Origin: Marilutibacter maris
Lineage (GTDB): Bacteria > Pseudomonadota > Gammaproteobacteria > Xanthomonadales > Xanthomonadaceae
Direction of reading: 5' to 3'
Length of the DNA: 35,396 nt
Assembly (NCBI RefSeq): GCF_006546735.2
Contig: NZ_VICD02000135.1
Span: 1 to 35,396, forward strand
Part shown: piece after piece, positions 16,454 to 25,797 of the stretch
How positions within the stretch are numbered: position 1 is the stretch's first letter
How the letters are laid out: the number at the start of each line of letters is the position of its first letter
Made by a program: the position numbers and the translations under genes
The notes under the pieces: generated by a model
Seen by the model: only the letters and a program-made list of their open reading frames with translations
Databases searched by the model: none
Told to the model about the DNA's origin: nothing

Positions 16454-17848
16454 ATGTTTGAACGATCCCGCAAGGGCGAGCGTGCGCTGCTGATCCAGCC
16501 CTATGCGAACCAGCCGCAATCCGGAGGCGCACCGGACCCGGACCTGCTCGAGGAGTTTGCCGACCTGGCCCGCTCCGCCGGCGCCACGGTCACGGTCCTG
16601 CTGACCGCGCGCATCGACCGCCCCAATCCCGCGACCCTGATCGGCAGCGGCAAGCTGGAGGAGGTCAGGGCGGCCGCCGACGCCAGCGGCGCCGACCTGA
16701 TCCTGGTCAACCACCCGCTGACACCGGTGCAGGAGCGCAACCTCGAACGGGCGCTGCAGCGTCGCGTCGTCGACCGCACCGGCCTGATCCTCGACATCTT
16801 CGCCCAGCGTGCGCAGAGCCACGAGGGCAAGCTGCAGGTCGAACTCGCCCAGTTGCGCCACCTGGCCACCCGCCTGGTTCGCGGCTGGACCCACCTGGAG
16901 CGCCAGCGCGGCGGCTCGATCGGCCTGCGCGGCCCCGGCGAGACCCAGCTGGAAACCGACCGCCGCCTGTTGCAGAAGCGCGTCGACATGCTGCAGAAGC
17001 GTCTCGAAAAGGTCGAGGTGCAGCGAACCCAGATGCGCCGCGCGCGGGTGCGCAGCGAGTTGCCGCGGGTGGCCCTGGTCGGCTACACCAATGCCGGCAA
17101 GTCGACCCTGTTCAATGCGTTGACCGGCGCCGAGGCCTACGCCGCCGACAAGCTGTTCGCGACCCTGGACCCGACCGTGCGCCGGATCGGCCTGGCCTCG
17201 GACGCGGGAGCGACGCGGGGCGGCTCCGGCGGCGGCGTGGTGCTGGCCGACACCGTCGGCTTCGTCCGCGATCTGCCGCACGAACTGGTCGCGGCGTTCC
17301 GCTCGACCCTGTCCGAGGCCCGCGAGGCCGACCTGCTGCTGCACGTGGTAGACGCGGCCGATCCGGCCCGTCACGAGCGCATCGCCCAGGTCGACGCGGT
17401 ATTGGCCGAGATCGGCGCCGGCGATCTGCCGCAGCTGCTGGTGTTCAACAAGATCGACCGCCTCGGCGACGATCCCGACGACGACGGCGCGGGGACACCG
17501 GCGCGGCCGTTCGAACCGCGCCTGGACCGGCCGGCCGAGGGCCGTTCTCGGGTGTGGCTGTCGGCCCGCGACGGACGCGGCCTGGACCTGCTGCGGCAGG
17601 CCCTGGCCGAGGCGCTGGAGCTGCGCCACGTCGGAGGCCGGGTGCGGGTGCCGCCGCAAGCGGCGCGCCTGCGCGCGAAGCTGTACGAGCTGGGCGCGGT
17701 CAAGGCCGAGGTCGCCGACGAGGACGGCTGGCAGGTCGAGGTCGAGCTGGCGATGAGCGACGCCCGCCGCCTGTTCGCGCAACCGCACGGCGAATGGCTG
17801 CGTCCGCTGGTCGAAGACGCGGCGGGCGGGGCCGCCGGGCCCGCTTAG
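16454..17848 (+). CDS. hflX: HflX, ribosome-splitting GTPase
   Basis: The 464-aa product is an OBG-HflX-like GTPase that rescues stalled or heat-damaged ribosomes by splitting subunits. The N-terminal HflX domain has RPNPATLIGSGKLEEV and LILVNHPLTPVQERNLER. GRGPGE-type RGPGETQLETDRR (159-171) is followed by a helical arm. The G domain has G1 GYTNAGKST (210-218), G3 DTVGF (266-270) and G4 NKID (332-335). An Arg/Asp/Pro-rich insert follows G4 (about 337-362). The start is chosen at M-F-E-R-S-R-K-G-E, the usual N terminus. Confidence 0.94.
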   Translation: MFERSRKGERALLIQPYANQPQSGGAPDPDLLEEFADLARSAGATVTVLLTARIDRPNPATLIGSGKLEEVRAAADASGADLILVNHPLTPVQERNLERALQRRVVDRTGLILDIFAQRAQSHEGKLQVELAQLRHLATRLVRGWTHLERQRGGSIGLRGPGETQLETDRRLLQKRVDMLQKRLEKVEVQRTQMRRARVRSELPRVALVGYTNAGKSTLFNALTGAEAYAADKLFATLDPTVRRIGLASDAGATRGGSGGGVVLADTVGFVRDLPHELVAAFRSTLSEAREADLLLHVVDAADPARHERIAQVDAVLAEIGAGDLPQLLVFNKIDRLGDDPDDDGAGTPARPFEPRLDRPAEGRSRVWLSARDGRGLDLLRQALAEALELRHVGGRVRVPPQAARLRAKLYELGAVKAEVADEDGWQVEVELAMSDARRLFAQPHGEWLRPLVEDAAGGAAGPA

Positions 17849-18031
17849 CCGGGCCCTTCGGCGAAGGGCGGTCCCGGGAGGTCGCGGTCGATGCCGGTCG
17901 TGGCCGCTGGGGCGGCTTGCTTGAGGCCGGTCCGGCCCCCACCTAGAATCCACCGGTGTCGCATCATCCGCATTCAGCGACCGCCGAATCCGGTCGCGAC
18001 CGCGACAACGCCTTCAGAACTTGGAGCAGGC

Positions 18032-19135
18032 ATGGCCTGGAATACCCCTGGCAACAACGACTCCGGCGGCAACCGCTCGCCGCGACGACAACGTCCGGGC
18101 GGTGGCGGTTTCGACGCCATCCTCGATCAGTTCCGCAGTGTCTTCGGCGGTGGCGGCGGTGCCGGCATCGGTCGCTGGGTGCTGCTGGTGCTGGGCCTGT
18201 TCCTGATCTTCAACTGCTTCGTGCTGATCGCCGAGACCCAGCGCGGCGTGGTGCTGCGCTTCGGCCAGTTCTCGCGGGTGATGCAGCCCGGTCCGCACCT
18301 GAAGCTGCCGTGGCCGCTGGAGCGGGTGACCAAGGTCGACGCGACCCGCATCCGTACCGAGAGTTTCAACGTGCCGGTGCTGACCAGCGACGAGAACATC
18401 GTCCACGTCGAGATGAACGTGCAGTACCAGGTCAGCGATCCGCAGCTGTACCTGTTCGGCACCCGCGCCGCCGACGAGGTGCTGCGCCAGGCGGCGCTGA
18501 GCAGCATGCGCGAACAGGTCGGCCGTTCCACCCTCGACATCGTGCTGGGCTCGCGCAGCGCGCTGGCGACCTCTTCGCGCGAACAGCTGCAGGCCTCGCT
18601 GGACGCCTACCGCACCGGCCTGCTGGTGACCGAGCTGAACCTGCCCAACGCGCGTCCGCCCGAGCAGGTCAAGCCGGCCTTCGACGACGTCAACAGCGCG
18701 CAGCAGGAGCGCGAGCGCCTGATCAGCGAGGCCCGTGCCTACGCGGCCCGGGTCGTGCCCGAGGCGCGAGGCACCGCCGCCCGCGTGCGTACCGCCGCCG
18801 AAGGCTACAAGGCCGAGGTGGTCGCGCGCGCCCAGGGTGACGCCGACCGCTTCTCGCTGCTGGTCGACGAGTACAAGCAGGCCCCCGAGGTCACCCGCAA
18901 GCGCCTGTGGCTGGAGACCGTGCAGCGGGTGCTGGGCCAGAATCGCAAGATCGTCGGCGGCGATTCGCGCCAGCTGATCTACGCGCCGATGGACGGCGCC
19001 CGCGGCGGTTCGCCGGCCCCGGTCGCCCCGGAGTTGCTCGCCCCGACCCTGAGCATGCCCGAGTCGTCCACCCCGCGCCCGGCCCGCACCGGCCGTGAGC
19101 CGCGTCCCAGCGGCCGACAGGAGCCCCGTCAATGA
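18032..19135 (+). CDS. hflK: HflK, FtsH protease modulator (SPFH/band 7)
   Basis: A 367-aa membrane protein that with HflC forms a large cage around FtsH and tunes its proteolysis. A Gly/Arg-rich cytoplasmic N terminus (about 1-45) precedes one transmembrane helix (about 48-67). The SPFH domain follows with GVVLRFGQFSRVMQPGPHLKLPWP, then a coiled region AQQERERLISEARAYAARVVPEARGTAARV. The C-terminal tail is Pro/Arg-rich. GGAG at 18023-18026 precedes the ATG. Its stop overlaps the hflC start (ATGA). Confidence 0.95.
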   Translation: MAWNTPGNNDSGGNRSPRRQRPGGGGFDAILDQFRSVFGGGGGAGIGRWVLLVLGLFLIFNCFVLIAETQRGVVLRFGQFSRVMQPGPHLKLPWPLERVTKVDATRIRTESFNVPVLTSDENIVHVEMNVQYQVSDPQLYLFGTRAADEVLRQAALSSMREQVGRSTLDIVLGSRSALATSSREQLQASLDAYRTGLLVTELNLPNARPPEQVKPAFDDVNSAQQERERLISEARAYAARVVPEARGTAARVRTAAEGYKAEVVARAQGDADRFSLLVDEYKQAPEVTRKRLWLETVQRVLGQNRKIVGGDSRQLIYAPMDGARGGSPAPVAPELLAPTLSMPESSTPRPARTGREPRPSGRQEPRQ

Positions 19136-19995
19136 AGGCCCCCATCTGGATCGCCGTGATCGTCGCGGCCCTGTTCACCCTGCTTGGCTCGGTCTTCGTG
19201 GTGAAGGAAGGCGAGACCGCGATCGTGCTCAACCTCGGCCGTGTGTCCCGCGCCGATCTCGGCCCCGGCCTGCACTTCAAGGTGCCGCTGATCGAGAACG
19301 CGCTGGTGTTCGACCGCCGCCTGCAGGTGCTCGACGCCACGCCCGAACGCTACCTGACCTCCGAGCGCAAGGACGTCAGCGTCGACTTCTTCTCGCTGGG
19401 CCAGATCGACGACGCCACCGCGTTCTTCCGTGCCACCGGCGGCGACGAGAGCGTCGCGGTCAACCGGCTCGTGCCGATCGTCAAGGACTCCCTGCGCAAC
19501 GAGATCAACGCTCGCACCCTGCAACAGGTGGTGTCCGGCGACCGCTCGGAGATGATCGACGCGCAGTTGGAGAAGATCAACGAAGGCGCGTCCACGTTGG
19601 GCGTGCGCATCGTCGACCTGCGCATCAAGCAGATCGACCTGCCCACCGACAGCGAGGTCATCAACAATGTCTATGCGCGGATGAGCGCGCAGCGCCGCCA
19701 GGTCGCCAGCGCTCTGCGCGCGGCCGGCGAGGAGCAGTCCCGCCAGATCCGCGCCGAAGCCGACCGCGAGCAGACCGTGCTGGTGGCCGAGGCCGAGCGC
19801 GACGCCCAGCGCCTGCGCGGTGAGGGCGATGCCGAAGCGGCCAGGACCTATGCCTCGGCGGCCAACAAGGATCCGGCGTTCTACGCGTTCCAGCGCAGCC
19901 TGGAGGCCTACCGCGAATCCTTCAGGGACGGTCAGGCACTGATCGTGCTCGACCAGGACGATCCGTTCCTGCAGTACCTCGGGAACGACCGCTGA
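19132..19995 (+). CDS. hflC: HflC, FtsH protease modulator (SPFH/band 7)
   Basis: A 287-aa partner of HflK. One N-terminal membrane helix (about 4-24) is followed by the SPFH domain with EGETAIVLNLGRVSRADLGPGLHFKVPL and DRRLQVLDATPERYLTSERKDVSVD. The C-terminal helical part contains RQIRAEADREQTVLVAEAERDAQRLRGEGDAEAARTYA and ends at FLQYLGNDR. The 4-bp overlap with hflK suggests fixed stoichiometry by translational coupling. Confidence 0.95.
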   Translation: MKAPIWIAVIVAALFTLLGSVFVVKEGETAIVLNLGRVSRADLGPGLHFKVPLIENALVFDRRLQVLDATPERYLTSERKDVSVDFFSLGQIDDATAFFRATGGDESVAVNRLVPIVKDSLRNEINARTLQQVVSGDRSEMIDAQLEKINEGASTLGVRIVDLRIKQIDLPTDSEVINNVYARMSAQRRQVASALRAAGEEQSRQIRAEADREQTVLVAEAERDAQRLRGEGDAEAARTYASAANKDPAFYAFQRSLEAYRESFRDGQALIVLDQDDPFLQYLGNDR

Positions 19996-19996
19996 G

Positions 19997-20191
19997 GTGA
20001 GCGACGAGCTGCTGTCGGCGATCTGTCTGGTCGCCGTGCTGGAAGGGCTGTTCCTGTTCGTCGCCCCGGGCGGATGGAAGCGTGCGGCGGAACAGCTGTA
20101 TGCGATGCCTGATCGGCAGTTGCGGGTGGTCGGCGGGGTTTTCGTGGCCGCCGGCCTGCTCGCGCTGTGGTGGGTGCGACGGGCGTTGTGA
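19997..20191 (+). CDS. DUF2065 small membrane protein (YjeT-like)
   Basis: A 64-aa protein starting at GTG 19997, one base after the hflC stop. Two hydrophobic segments (about 6-24 and 44-60) are separated by GGWKRAAEQLYAMPDRQLRVVGG, the typical DUF2065 core. The hflC-DUF2065-purA order matches E. coli hflC-yjeT-purA. Function is unknown. A terminator at 20287-20333 ends the block. Confidence 0.88.
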   Translation: MSDELLSAICLVAVLEGLFLFVAPGGWKRAAEQLYAMPDRQLRVVGGVFVAAGLLALWWVRRAL

Positions 20192-20286
20192 GGCGGCGTC
20201 CGAACGGCATATGAACCCGGGCCGCCGGCATGCCGGTGGCGGTGCGGAAGCACTGGCCCTCGGGCCCCGAAACCCGGATAATGCAC

Positions 20287-20333
20287 AAAAGCCGGATGGG
20301 CCCGCTCGCCACGAGCCGCCCACCGGCTTTTTC
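20287..20333. terminator. strong terminator after the hflX-hflK-hflC-DUF2065 block
   Basis: AAAAGCCGG (20287-20295) pairs with CCGGCTTTT (20323-20331); inner segments TGGG/CCCA and GCTCG/CGAGC extend the stem. T tracts occur on both strands, so it could act in either direction. It lies 105 bp before the purA start. Confidence 0.85.
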
Positions 20334-20346
20334 CGTGTCCGGCCCT

Positions 20347-21730
<1,384 letters not shown>

Positions 21731-21746
21731 ACGGTGCCGTTGCGGG

Positions 21747-22700
21747 TCACCCCGACGGCCCCGCTTCGGCGGGGTCGTTCGTTTCCGGGCGCCGGGCCGG
21801 CCGCGGTACGGGCAGGCATGCGCGTATGAAGGCATCGACCGCCTCGGTATAGGCGCCGGCCAGCCCGAGTTCGCGGTTGATGTCGCGATGCGACAGCGGC
21901 TGGGGCAGTACCCGCATCGAGACCTCAAGCGCCGCCGCATCGCGTGCGAGCGCGCGGCCCGACGGGCAGGCGTCGATCCGGCGCGACGAACAGACGATCA
22001 GCATCGGCAGCGCGTCCGGCGACAGGCGATGCCGCGGCGAGGCGGCCCTCCAGTCCGCGGCAACGCGACCGAAGGCGCGGTCGTACAGTCTCGGGTGGCG
22101 GGGAGCCTGCATCATCTCCACCACGTCCATCGCGGCGCTGTCCAGGGACACGGCCCCACGGGGGCGGCGTGCGCCGGCGGCGGCCAGCAGGGCGGGGTCG
22201 GCCCCGAGCAGGGCGACCAGATGGGCGCCCGCAGAATGCCCCATCAGCACGAAGGCATCGGCGTCGGCGCTCCACGACCGCGCCAGCCGTTGGGCGTGGG
22301 CGACCGCGCGGGCGATGTCGCCGGCCTGTTCGAGCGGGCCGGCATCGGGCAGCAGCCGATAGTTGCTGGAAATCACCACGAAGCCACGCGGCAGCCAGTA
22401 GGCGAGCTTGTTCGCCACCAGGTTGCGGTGTGCCTTGTCTCCGACCGCCCAACCGCCGCCGTGGACAAGGAAGATCACTGCGGCGTCGCGGGCGTCGGCT
22501 GGGACATAGACATCGAAGCGCTGGCGCCGGTCGTGGCCGTAGGCGATGTCGCGCAGGACGCGGGTGCCGTCCGGCAGCGCCAGCGCCGCGGTGGCGGCCC
22601 CGCCTGGATCGCTGCCGCGGGCGGGTGGCGTGGTGTGAAGCAGCAGCGCTGCCAGGGTCAGCGCGAGCACGCCGGAGCGGGGCGACCGGATGGCTTTCAT
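21747..22700 (-). CDS. exported alpha/beta hydrolase (HSL/BD-FAE-like carboxylesterase fold)
   Basis: A 317-aa protein with an N-terminal signal sequence (basic residues, then LALTLAALLL, probable cleavage near residue 30). The oxyanion motif HGGGWAVGD (80-88) and nucleophile elbow GHSAGAHL (154-161, Ser156) place it with esterases of the hormone-sensitive lipase/kynurenine formamidase type. His271 in PLSHRDIN is the probable catalytic His, and Asp243 is a candidate acid. VISSNYRLLPD is a family segment. The start codon overlaps the kinase stop (ATGA 22700-22697), so it is the third gene of a two-component operon. Substrate unknown. Confidence 0.84.
   Translation of the reverse strand: MKAIRSPRSGVLALTLAALLLHTTPPARGSDPGGAATAALALPDGTRVLRDIAYGHDRRQRFDVYVPADARDAAVIFLVHGGGWAVGDKAHRNLVANKLAYWLPRGFVVISSNYRLLPDAGPLEQAGDIARAVAHAQRLARSWSADADAFVLMGHSAGAHLVALLGADPALLAAAGARRPRGAVSLDSAAMDVVEMMQAPRHPRLYDRAFGRVAADWRAASPRHRLSPDALPMLIVCSSRRIDACPSGRALARDAAALEVSMRVLPQPLSHRDINRELGLAGAYTEAVDAFIRACLPVPRPARRPETNDPAEAGPSG
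21754..21784. terminator. rho-independent terminator after purA, overlapping the convergent hydrolase 3' end
   Basis: ACGGCCCCGC (21755-21764), TTCG loop, GCGGGGTCGT (21769-21778) form a 10-bp stem with one G-U pair, followed by TCGTTT. The same bases encode the last residues of the minus-strand hydrolase (ends at 21747). Confidence 0.8.
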
Positions 22701-23986
22701 CGACCCGCTCCCATCCCTGCTTCGGCCATCCCGTCCGCGCGCAGTACCAGCGTCGCGCGCAGGCCCTGGGGCGCGTTGGACGCCAGTTGCAGTTCGCCTC
22801 CGTGCTGGCGGGCGACCCGTTCGACGATCGCCAGGCCCAGGCCGGTGCCTTTACCGCCATGCACGAACGGCTGGCGCATCCGTGTCGCGTTCGCGGCGTC
22901 GATGCCGGGGCCATGGTCGGCGACCTCGACACGCCAGTTCGCGCCGTCTCGCTCCAGCCGCAGCGAGAACGGCGGGGCACCGTGCCGCTGCGCGTTGCCC
23001 AGCAGGTTCTCCAACGCGCGCATCAAGGCCAACGGCCGTCCCCGCAATGGCGCCTGTTCCGGCAGCGCGCTCGCCCAGCCGTCGGGCATCGCCGAGACGG
23101 CCTGGCGGCACAGCGCGCTCAGGTCGAGCGACTCCATCGCCTCGTCGCGGCCGTCGCGGGCATAGGCGATGAACTGCGACAGGATCGCGTCGATCTCGCC
23201 GATGTCCCGGTCCATGCCGGCGCGCAGCTCCGGGTCGGCATCGGGCAGCAGGGCGAGCGCGAATTGCAGACGGGTCAGCGGCGTGCGCAGGTCGTGCGAG
23301 ATGCCGGCCAGCATCAGCGTGCGTTCCTCGGCCGCCTCGCGCGCTTCGGTGCTGGCCCGGTCCAGGGCACGCGCCAGCTCGGCGACCTCGCGCGGGCCGC
23401 TCGAAGTGTCCAGCGGCGGCGATTCTCCGCGAACGAAGTCCGGGGCCGCGTGCGCCAGTCGTCGCAACGGCATGACCAGTCGACGCGCGAAGTGGGCGGC
23501 GGCGAGCCAGACCAGCAGCGCGCAGCCCAGCAGCAAGCCGATCGAGAAGCGACGCACCCGATGATCGCGACGATCGACCGGGAACGAGACCCAGATCGCC
23601 GGGGTGGTGTCGAGCCGAAGCCAGGCGACACTGCGCCCGCTGTCGCGCGATATCCGCAGCTCGCGTCCCGGCGACAGCTGCTGCGGAGCCTGCTCCTGCA
23701 ACGCCCGCAGCAGCGGCGCGAAACGCGGCCGCGCCTGTGCCGGGGCGTCCATGCGCACTTCCAGTCCGCCGTCGCGCAGGACCTGCATCGCGCGTTCGTT
23801 CGATTCGCTGCGCGCGACCTCTTCGGCGACATCGGCAAAACCCTGCATCGCGCGCAGCAACTGGGCACCGGCCGGCTCCGACACCAATACGCGACTGAGC
23901 ACGATCGCGATCGCCAGCGTTCCGGCGAGTACCAGCGCGATCACCAGCACCAGCTGCGAGAACACACTGCGCGGCATCGCCTTCAC
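22697..23986 (-). CDS. sensor histidine kinase, EnvZ-like
   Basis: A 429-aa inner-membrane kinase. TM1 at about 8-34, a periplasmic domain of about 110 residues, TM2 at about 147-166, a HAMP linker, then HisKA with the phospho-acceptor His231 in GISHDLRTPLTRL. The ATPase domain shows the N box ENLLGNAQRHG (326-336), G1 DHGPGID (357-363) and G2 GKGTGLGL (378-385). The segment SEPAGAQLLRAMQGFADVAEEV after TM1 resembles EnvZ-type sensors. I start at GTG 23986, which overlaps the regulator stop by 4 bp; ATG 23977 is the alternative. The signal is unknown. Confidence 0.92.
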   Translation of the reverse strand: MKAMPRSVFSQLVLVIALVLAGTLAIAIVLSRVLVSEPAGAQLLRAMQGFADVAEEVARSESNERAMQVLRDGGLEVRMDAPAQARPRFAPLLRALQEQAPQQLSPGRELRISRDSGRSVAWLRLDTTPAIWVSFPVDRRDHRVRRFSIGLLLGCALLVWLAAAHFARRLVMPLRRLAHAAPDFVRGESPPLDTSSGPREVAELARALDRASTEAREAAEERTLMLAGISHDLRTPLTRLQFALALLPDADPELRAGMDRDIGEIDAILSQFIAYARDGRDEAMESLDLSALCRQAVSAMPDGWASALPEQAPLRGRPLALMRALENLLGNAQRHGAPPFSLRLERDGANWRVEVADHGPGIDAANATRMRQPFVHGGKGTGLGLAIVERVARQHGGELQLASNAPQGLRATLVLRADGMAEAGMGAGR

Positions 23987-24705
23987 GCGTCCTGCTCCGG
24001 CGGCACGAACACATAGCCCACGCCCCACACCGTCTGCAGGAGCCGGGGCCGGCTCGGCTCGTCCTCGATCAGCTTGCGCAGCCGCGCGACGGTCACGTCG
24101 ATGCTGCGTTCGAACGCTTCGTGCCCGCGTCCCCGCGCCAGGCTCATCAGGCGGTCGCGGCTGAGCGGCTGGTGCGGATGGCGGACCAGCACCGAGAGCA
24201 GGGCGAACTCGCCGGAGGTCAGGCGCAGGGTTTCCCCGCCGCGGCGCAGCTCGCGCCGGCCCAGATCCAGGCTGAAGCCGGCGAACGCGACCTCGCCCGC
24301 GTCGGCCAGGGGCGCGCCCGGCGCGTGCGGACGGGTACGCCGCAGCACCGAGCGGATGCGTGCCAGCAGTTCGCGTGGATTGACCGGTTTGGGCAGGTAG
24401 TCGTCGGCGCCGATCTCCAGTCCGACGATGCGATCGATCTCGTCGCCCTTGGCGGTCAGCATGACGATCGGAATCGCATCGTCCCGGCCACGCAACTGGC
24501 GGCAGATATCCAGTCCGCTTTCGCCCGGCAGCATCAGGTCGAGCACGACCAGGTCGTAGTGCCCTCGGTCCAGCGCCTGGCGCATGCCGCTGCCGTCGCC
24601 GACTCCGCGGACCTCGAAGCCCTGGCCTTCGAGGTAGCGCTGCAGCAGCTCGCGCAGACGCACGTCGTCGTCGACCAGCAGCAGGTGGGGGGCGGTTTCG
24701 TCCAT
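23983..24705 (-). CDS. OmpR-family response regulator
   Basis: A 240-aa regulator. The receiver domain has the acidic pocket VDDD (11-14), phosphorylation site Asp56 in LVVLDLMLPG, switch Thr84 and Lys86 in VMLTAKGDE. A C-terminal winged helix (about 130-238) includes LTSGEFALLSVLVRHPHQPLSRDRLM, ERSIDVTVARLRKLIEDEPSRPRLLQTVWGVGYVF. First gene of the regulator-kinase-hydrolase operon. A perfect inverted repeat upstream (24766-24801) is a candidate autoregulatory operator. Overall closest to OmpR by motif content, but whether it controls osmoregulation cannot be told. Confidence 0.93.
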   Translation of the reverse strand: MDETAPHLLLVDDDVRLRELLQRYLEGQGFEVRGVGDGSGMRQALDRGHYDLVVLDLMLPGESGLDICRQLRGRDDAIPIVMLTAKGDEIDRIVGLEIGADDYLPKPVNPRELLARIRSVLRRTRPHAPGAPLADAGEVAFAGFSLDLGRRELRRGGETLRLTSGEFALLSVLVRHPHQPLSRDRLMSLARGRGHEAFERSIDVTVARLRKLIEDEPSRPRLLQTVWGVGYVFVPPEQDA

Positions 24706-24765
24706 GCGCTCACTATCGCGGCAGTCGCGGCGAGCAGGCAAACCCGCGGCGCCGGCAATTTGTAA

Positions 24766-24801
24766 GCGGATGTTTCCGGGAGCGGGCCGCGAAACATCCG
24801 C
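24766..24801. promoter_or_regulatory. 11-bp perfect inverted repeat between response regulator and secreted-protein gene
   Basis: GCGGATGTTTC (24766-24776) and GAAACATCCGC (24791-24801) are exact reverse complements separated by 14 bp. A related palindrome CCGGA-CATA-TCCGG follows at 24810-24823. On the minus strand a TACAAA hexamer (24764-24759) directly next to the repeat could be the regulator -10, which would place the repeat over the -35 region. Confidence 0.6.
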
Positions 24802-24890
24802 TCGCGGACCGGACATATCCGGGCGCGGTCGCGGCGCTAGCGTGGAATCACCCCGATGCCGCATGCATCGTCCGTTCCGAGGAGTGAACC

Positions 24891-25430
24891 ATGAGCAGGA
24901 TCCCGTTGTTGTTCGTTGCGACCGGTCTGTCGATCGCACTGGTTGCCGCCATCCCCGACGCATCCGCCCAACGTCGCGCGCATGTGCGTGCCGGTGGCGC
25001 CACCGCCGATGGCGGCTATCGCGCCGCCAGCGGAACCACCGCCAGTGGCGAGCGCGGCCGTTTCGCCCGTGGCCACGCGGTGGAGAGCGACGGGCAGGGC
25101 AATGTGAGCGGCGCCAGCGGCGCCGCGGTGCAGGGTGCCAACGGCGGGCTGGGACAACGCCAGGGCGGCTTCTACCGGAACGCCGACGGCAGTGGCGGCC
25201 GCCAGGGCAGCGCGAGCATCGAAGGCGCCGACGGCGGCGCCGCCAGCTCCAGTGGAAGCATGACCCGCAACACCGACGGCACCTACGCCGGTCAACGCCA
25301 GACCCAGGCGACCGGCAAGGAGGGCAACAGCTATAGCGGTTCGACCAGCTACGACTCCAGCCAGGGCGTGCAGCACACCGCGACCTGCACCGATGCCACC
25401 GGCAACGTCATCGACTGCCGCGGCAACTGA
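24891..25430 (+). CDS. secreted Gly/Ser-rich low-complexity protein, unknown function
   Basis: A 179-aa exported protein: signal peptide 1-26 (A-S-A then Q-R-R) followed by irregular repeats built around 'ADGG', 'ANGG', 'NADGSGG', 'NTDGTYAG' and a G-x-R/Q pattern, rich in Gly, Ser, Ala and Gln and poor in hydrophobics. The C terminus has two Cys in TATCTDATGNVIDCRGN. Such proteins occur in Xanthomonadaceae as uncharacterised secreted proteins (recalled). It may form an extended beta or amyloid-like structure, but that is inference. GAGGAG precedes the ATG. It is divergent from the two-component operon. Confidence 0.75.
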   Translation: MSRIPLLFVATGLSIALVAAIPDASAQRRAHVRAGGATADGGYRAASGTTASGERGRFARGHAVESDGQGNVSGASGAAVQGANGGLGQRQGGFYRNADGSGGRQGSASIEGADGGAASSSGSMTRNTDGTYAGQRQTQATGKEGNSYSGSTSYDSSQGVQHTATCTDATGNVIDCRGN

Positions 25431-25491
25431 GTTCCATGAGCGCGGGGCCGACCGCGTTCGGCTCCGCGTCCCGACATCTTCAGGAGGCATC

Positions 25492-25788
25492 ATGTTCCGT
25501 ACCTACATCACGGCATTCCTCGCCATCAGCATCGTCCTGTCGCCGCTGACGGTCTCCGTCGCGCATGCCGGGGACGACCGCGCCGCACGTCTGCAAGACG
25601 CCGCCAAACAACGGCTTCGAGCCGCCGACAGCAACCAGGACGGCTACATCGATCGCGCCGAGGCCGAGGCGGGGTTACCGCGTGTCGCCCGCCGCTTCGA
25701 TGAGATCGACAGCGACGGCGACGGTCGCCTCGCCAGCGCAGAGCTCGATGCCGCGGTCGAGAAGATGCGCCAGGCCCGCAGCCGCTGA
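25492..25788 (+). CDS. secreted two-EF-hand calcium-binding protein
   Basis: A 98-aa exported protein. The signal peptide ends at about residue 26 (A-H-A then G-D-D). Two canonical EF-hand loops are present: 46-57 with D-x-N-x-D-x-Y-x-D-x2-E and 73-84 with D-x-D-x-D-x-R-x3-x-E (DSDGDGRLASAE). CAGGAGG lies 4 nt before the ATG. It is likely a periplasmic or extracellular calcium sensor or buffer. It lies 61 bp after the low-complexity protein gene and 9 bp before the hydroxylase gene, so the three may be cotranscribed. Confidence 0.84.
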   Translation: MFRTYITAFLAISIVLSPLTVSVAHAGDDRAARLQDAAKQRLRAADSNQDGYIDRAEAEAGLPRVARRFDEIDSDGDGRLASAELDAAVEKMRQARSR

Positions 25789-25797
25789 GGCGCAGGC

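Noticed and set aside
24777-24830. Possible CRISPR-like or iteron array in the divergent intergenic region
   Set aside because: Only one inverted repeat pair and one further palindrome; no regular spacing or spacers.
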